Source of the DNA: Endobacterium cereale
GTDB lineage: Bacteria; Pseudomonadota; Alphaproteobacteria; Rhizobiales; Rhizobiaceae
Length of the DNA stretch: 64,000 nucleotides
NCBI RefSeq assembly: GCF_009617585.1
Contig: NZ_WIXI01000050.1
Location: 124,001-188,000, forward strand
Direction: 5' to 3'
Positions 61,396 through 64,000 of the stretch are shown piece by piece. A model generated the notes under the pieces. That model did not search any database and had not been told where the DNA came from. It saw nothing but the letters and a program-made list of their open reading frames with translations. Each line of letters opens with the position of its first letter. The first letter of the stretch is position 1. Made by a program: the position numbers and the translations under genes.

Positions 61396-63201
61396 ATGAC
61401 AAAACCAATTCTCTCCATCTCCAACCTCAACACCGCGTTCCGCGTCGGCAGCGAATGGCGCAATGTCGTCAACGGCGTCAGCTTCGATATCGCGCCTAAG
61501 GAAACTGTCGCCGTCGTCGGTGAGAGCGGTTCGGGCAAAAGCGTCACCGCCATGTCGATCATGCGGCTTCTGTCGCCCGGCAATTCGCGGGTGACGGGAA
61601 AGATCGAGTTCGAGGGCAAGGACCTTCTGTCCATTCCGCTCGACGCCATGCAGAAAATCCGCGGCAATCGCATCGGCATGATCTTTCAGGAGCCGATGAC
61701 CTCGCTCAATCCGGTCCTGAAGATCGGTGAGCAGATCACCGAGGTTCTGCGTCAGCATCGCGGCATGTCGGAGGCCCAAGCCCAGGCGGAAGCCGTGCGG
61801 CTTCTCGAAAAGGTCCGTATTCCGTCGGCCAAATCGCGCCTCAACGAATACCCGATGAATTTTTCGGGCGGCATGCGCCAGCGTGTGGTCATCGCCATTG
61901 CGCTCGCCTGCGATCCAAAGCTGCTGATCGCCGATGAGCCGACCACGGCGCTCGACGTCACCATCCAGGCGCAAATCCTCGAACTGATCAAGACGCTGCA
62001 GGAAGAGGAGGGCATGTCGGTCCTCTTCATCACCCATGACATGGGCGTGGTCGCGGAAATCTCCGACCGCACCGTCGTTATGTATCGCGGCGAGCAGGTC
62101 GAGACCGGCACCACGCACGATCTCTTCGCCGGTGCCAAACATCCTTATACGCGCGCGCTTCTGTCGGCCGTGCCGCAGCTTGGCTCGATGACCGGAAAAG
62201 ATCGTCCGTTGCGTTTCCCGCATGTCGATATGGCAACGGGAGACATCCAGCCGCCCAAGCCGACCGAGGATACCGTCAAGCGTGACGCACCGCCGATCCT
62301 CAAGGTCGATAATCTCGTCACCCGCTTCCCGGTCAAACAGGGTTTTCTGCGCAAGACGATCGGCCGCATCCATGCCGTCGAAGGCGTGTCGCTGGAACTG
62401 CGTCAGGGCGAAACCCTGTCTCTGGTCGGCGAAAGCGGCTGCGGCAAGTCGACAACTGGTCGCTCGATCATTCGCCTCACCGATCCGGTGTCCGGTGAAG
62501 TGCAGATCGACGGCAAAAACGTCATCAAGGCTGGAAAATCGGAACTGACGGATATCCGCCGCGAAGCGCAGATGATCTTTCAGGATCCGTTCGAAAGCCT
62601 CAACCCGCGCATCCGCGTTGGTCAGGCGATTGCCGAACCGATCATCACCCACGGTCTGGTCAAGGCATCGGATGCCCGTCAGCGTGTCGGCGAACTTTTG
62701 GAGCGCGTCGGCCTGTCGGCCTCGATGGCGGATCGTTTCCCACACGAGTTCTCCGGCGGCCAGCGTCAGCGTGTCTGTATCGCTCGTGCGCTTGCACTCG
62801 AGCCAAAGCTGCTGATCGCCGACGAGAGCGTCTCGGCGCTCGACGTGTCGGTGAAGGCACAGGTCATCAACCTGATGCTCGACCTGCAGGAAAAATTCGG
62901 CCTCGGTTACCTGTTCATCAGCCATGACATGGCTGTGGTCGAACGCATCAGTCACCGTGTCGCCGTGATGTATCTCGGTGAAATCGTCGAGATCGGTCCG
63001 CGCCAGGCGGTGTTCGAAAACCCGCAGCACGATTATACCAAGCGCCTGATGGCGGCGGTTCCGATTGCCGATCCGTCACGCCGGCAGACGCGCCGCATCT
63101 CCAATGACGAGATCAAAAGCCCGTTCCGTGCCGCCGATTATGTGCCGCCGAAGCGCACTTACGAAGAAGCCGGCGAAGGCCACTTCGTTCAGGTCGCGTA
63201 A
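61396..63201 (+). CDS. Fused oligopeptide-class ABC transporter ATPase (DppD-DppF type)
   Basis: 601 residues containing two ATPase domains. Domain 1: Walker A GESGSGKS, signature NFSGGMRQRVVIAIALACDP, Walker B LLIADEPTTALDVTIQAQIL. A linker with oligopeptide/dipeptide-type C-terminal sequence (AKHPYTRALLSAVP) follows. Domain 2: Walker A GESGCGKST, signature EFSGGQRQRVCIARALALEP, Walker B LLIADESVSALDVSVKAQVI. In domain 2 the Walker B Glu is followed by Ser-Val instead of Pro-Thr. Both halves look catalytic. Powers the DppBC-like channel. Confidence 0.94.
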   Translation: MTKPILSISNLNTAFRVGSEWRNVVNGVSFDIAPKETVAVVGESGSGKSVTAMSIMRLLSPGNSRVTGKIEFEGKDLLSIPLDAMQKIRGNRIGMIFQEPMTSLNPVLKIGEQITEVLRQHRGMSEAQAQAEAVRLLEKVRIPSAKSRLNEYPMNFSGGMRQRVVIAIALACDPKLLIADEPTTALDVTIQAQILELIKTLQEEEGMSVLFITHDMGVVAEISDRTVVMYRGEQVETGTTHDLFAGAKHPYTRALLSAVPQLGSMTGKDRPLRFPHVDMATGDIQPPKPTEDTVKRDAPPILKVDNLVTRFPVKQGFLRKTIGRIHAVEGVSLELRQGETLSLVGESGCGKSTTGRSIIRLTDPVSGEVQIDGKNVIKAGKSELTDIRREAQMIFQDPFESLNPRIRVGQAIAEPIITHGLVKASDARQRVGELLERVGLSASMADRFPHEFSGGQRQRVCIARALALEPKLLIADESVSALDVSVKAQVINLMLDLQEKFGLGYLFISHDMAVVERISHRVAVMYLGEIVEIGPRQAVFENPQHDYTKRLMAAVPIADPSRRQTRRISNDEIKSPFRAADYVPPKRTYEEAGEGHFVQVA

Positions 63202-63212
63202 GGGGAAATGCC

Positions 63213-64000
63213 ATGATCATCACCTTCGGCTCCATCAATGTCGATTTCGTCTATGAGGTCGAGGAAATGCCGCAGGCGGGCCAAACCCTGCTTGCCAAGC
63301 GTTTTCGCACCGAATCCGGTGGCAAGGGTGCCAATCAGGCGCTGGCGGCAGCGCGCGATGGCGCCGAGGTGGTGATGGTCGGTGCTGTCGGCAAGGATGG
63401 TCTGGCCGATGTTGGCTTGCAGAACCTGTCGACAGTGACGGATATCAGCCGTGTCGCGCGTGTCGCGGAACCGACCGGTAATGCGTCGATCCATATCGAC
63501 GCCGAAGGCCGCAACATGATCGTGGTGGCGGCCGGCGCCAATCTTTCTGCGTCATCTGATGCGGTGGAAGAGACGCTGCTGCAGCGGGCGAATATCGTGC
63601 TGATGCAGATGGAAAACGATGTGGTGGAAGCGGAAAAACTGATCCGACGTACACTTGCGGCCAAGGCGATCTCGATCCTCAACCTTGCGCCGGCCTATCC
63701 TCTTCCGCAGCAGGTTTTGTCACTGTGTGATCTGATCGTGGTCAACGAGGATGAGGCGGAAGCGCTGGCCCGCTGGCTCGGCTGCGGTTCATCGGCCCAG
63801 GCGTTGTCTGCGCATCTTGATACCGGCGTTTTGCGCACACTGGGTGGCAATGGCGCCGAAGCCTGCGCTTTCGGCGAATATGTCCGCATTCCCGCCATGT
63901 CCGTGGAGGTGAAGGATACGACGGCCGCCGGTGACTGCTTTGTTGGGGTTCTAAGCTCAGCGCTTGATCGTGGGCAACCTCTCAAATCGGCGATGGAGCG
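63213..64000 (+). CDS. PfkB/ribokinase family sugar kinase (3' truncated by window end)
   Basis: 262 codons are present; the gene runs off the right edge. N-terminal ITFGSINVDFVYEVEEMPQAGQT and the GGKGANQALAAAR stretch are ribokinase signatures. Later NLAPAYPLPQQVLSLCDLIVVNEDEAEAL, and the anion-hole/catalytic motif DTTAAGDCFVG with the base Asp. It probably phosphorylates ribose released by the two nucleoside hydrolases upstream to ribose 5-phosphate. GGGG precedes the ATG, 11 bases after the ATPase gene. Confidence 0.9.
   Translation, partial: MIITFGSINVDFVYEVEEMPQAGQTLLAKRFRTESGGKGANQALAAARDGAEVVMVGAVGKDGLADVGLQNLSTVTDISRVARVAEPTGNASIHIDAEGRNMIVVAAGANLSASSDAVEETLLQRANIVLMQMENDVVEAEKLIRRTLAAKAISILNLAPAYPLPQQVLSLCDLIVVNEDEAEALARWLGCGSSAQALSAHLDTGVLRTLGGNGAEACAFGEYVRIPAMSVEVKDTTAAGDCFVGVLSSALDRGQPLKSAME

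Noticed and set aside
61369..63030. 553-codon leftward frame opposite the fused ATPase
   Set aside because: Antisense to conserved Walker-motif coding sequence; composition of a mirror frame.

Overview
The window looks like chromosomal DNA of a Rhizobiaceae alphaproteobacterium in the Agrobacterium/Rhizobium group. The evidence is high GC with tightly packed ABC-transporter operons, the NepR/EcfG general stress response, DctB/DctD-type regulators, and hairpin-rich intergenic repeats of the rhizobial type. Family level is well supported; genus is inference. No rRNA, tRNA, CRISPR array, complete insertion sequence or prophage was seen.

Layout. 1-4042: a LivKHMGF-type branched-chain amino acid/amide importer, its binding protein cut by the window edge. 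4107-7407: a small acidic protein, then a leftward operon of dimethylarginine hydrolase, TetR regulator and aminotransferase. 7631-10853: a polar amino acid (HisJQMP/Occ-type) importer. 10971-12124: small proteins and a DUF892 ferritin-like protein. 12488-18144: a Wzz-type polysaccharide chain-length protein, asparagine synthase, a flavin disulfide oxidoreductase and a DUF4126 membrane protein. 18310-25063: a DctB/DctD two-component system next to the tripartite tricarboxylate transporter tctCBA. 25264-30976: a LacI regulator divergent from a GtsABC/MalK-type sugar importer.

31268-47054 is best read as a general-stress-response island. It holds an HWE kinase, topoisomerase IB, PfpI protein, small proteins, glgX, glgA, DUF2934, DUF892, a NepR-like small gene, ecfG, sodC, a GST and PQQ glucose dehydrogenase. 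Read by eye, five exact EcfG-type promoters (GGAAC-N16/17-CGTT) and eight one-mismatch versions lie 9-80 bases upstream of start codons, mostly in this island. One exact copy precedes ecfG itself, so the sigma factor probably autoregulates and drives much of the island.

47309-52135: a leftward operon of an Fe3+/phosphonate-class importer with a metallo-beta-lactamase-fold hydrolase. 52299-53570: an AT-rich acyltransferase that looks acquired. 54029-64000: a LysR regulator divergent from an operon encoding an oligopeptide-class importer, a DapA-type lyase, two tandem nucleoside hydrolases and a ribokinase-family kinase (cut by the window end). That operon reads as an uptake and breakdown route for a nucleoside-like or N-riboside compound, and is one of the two most interesting systems here, with the EcfG regulon.
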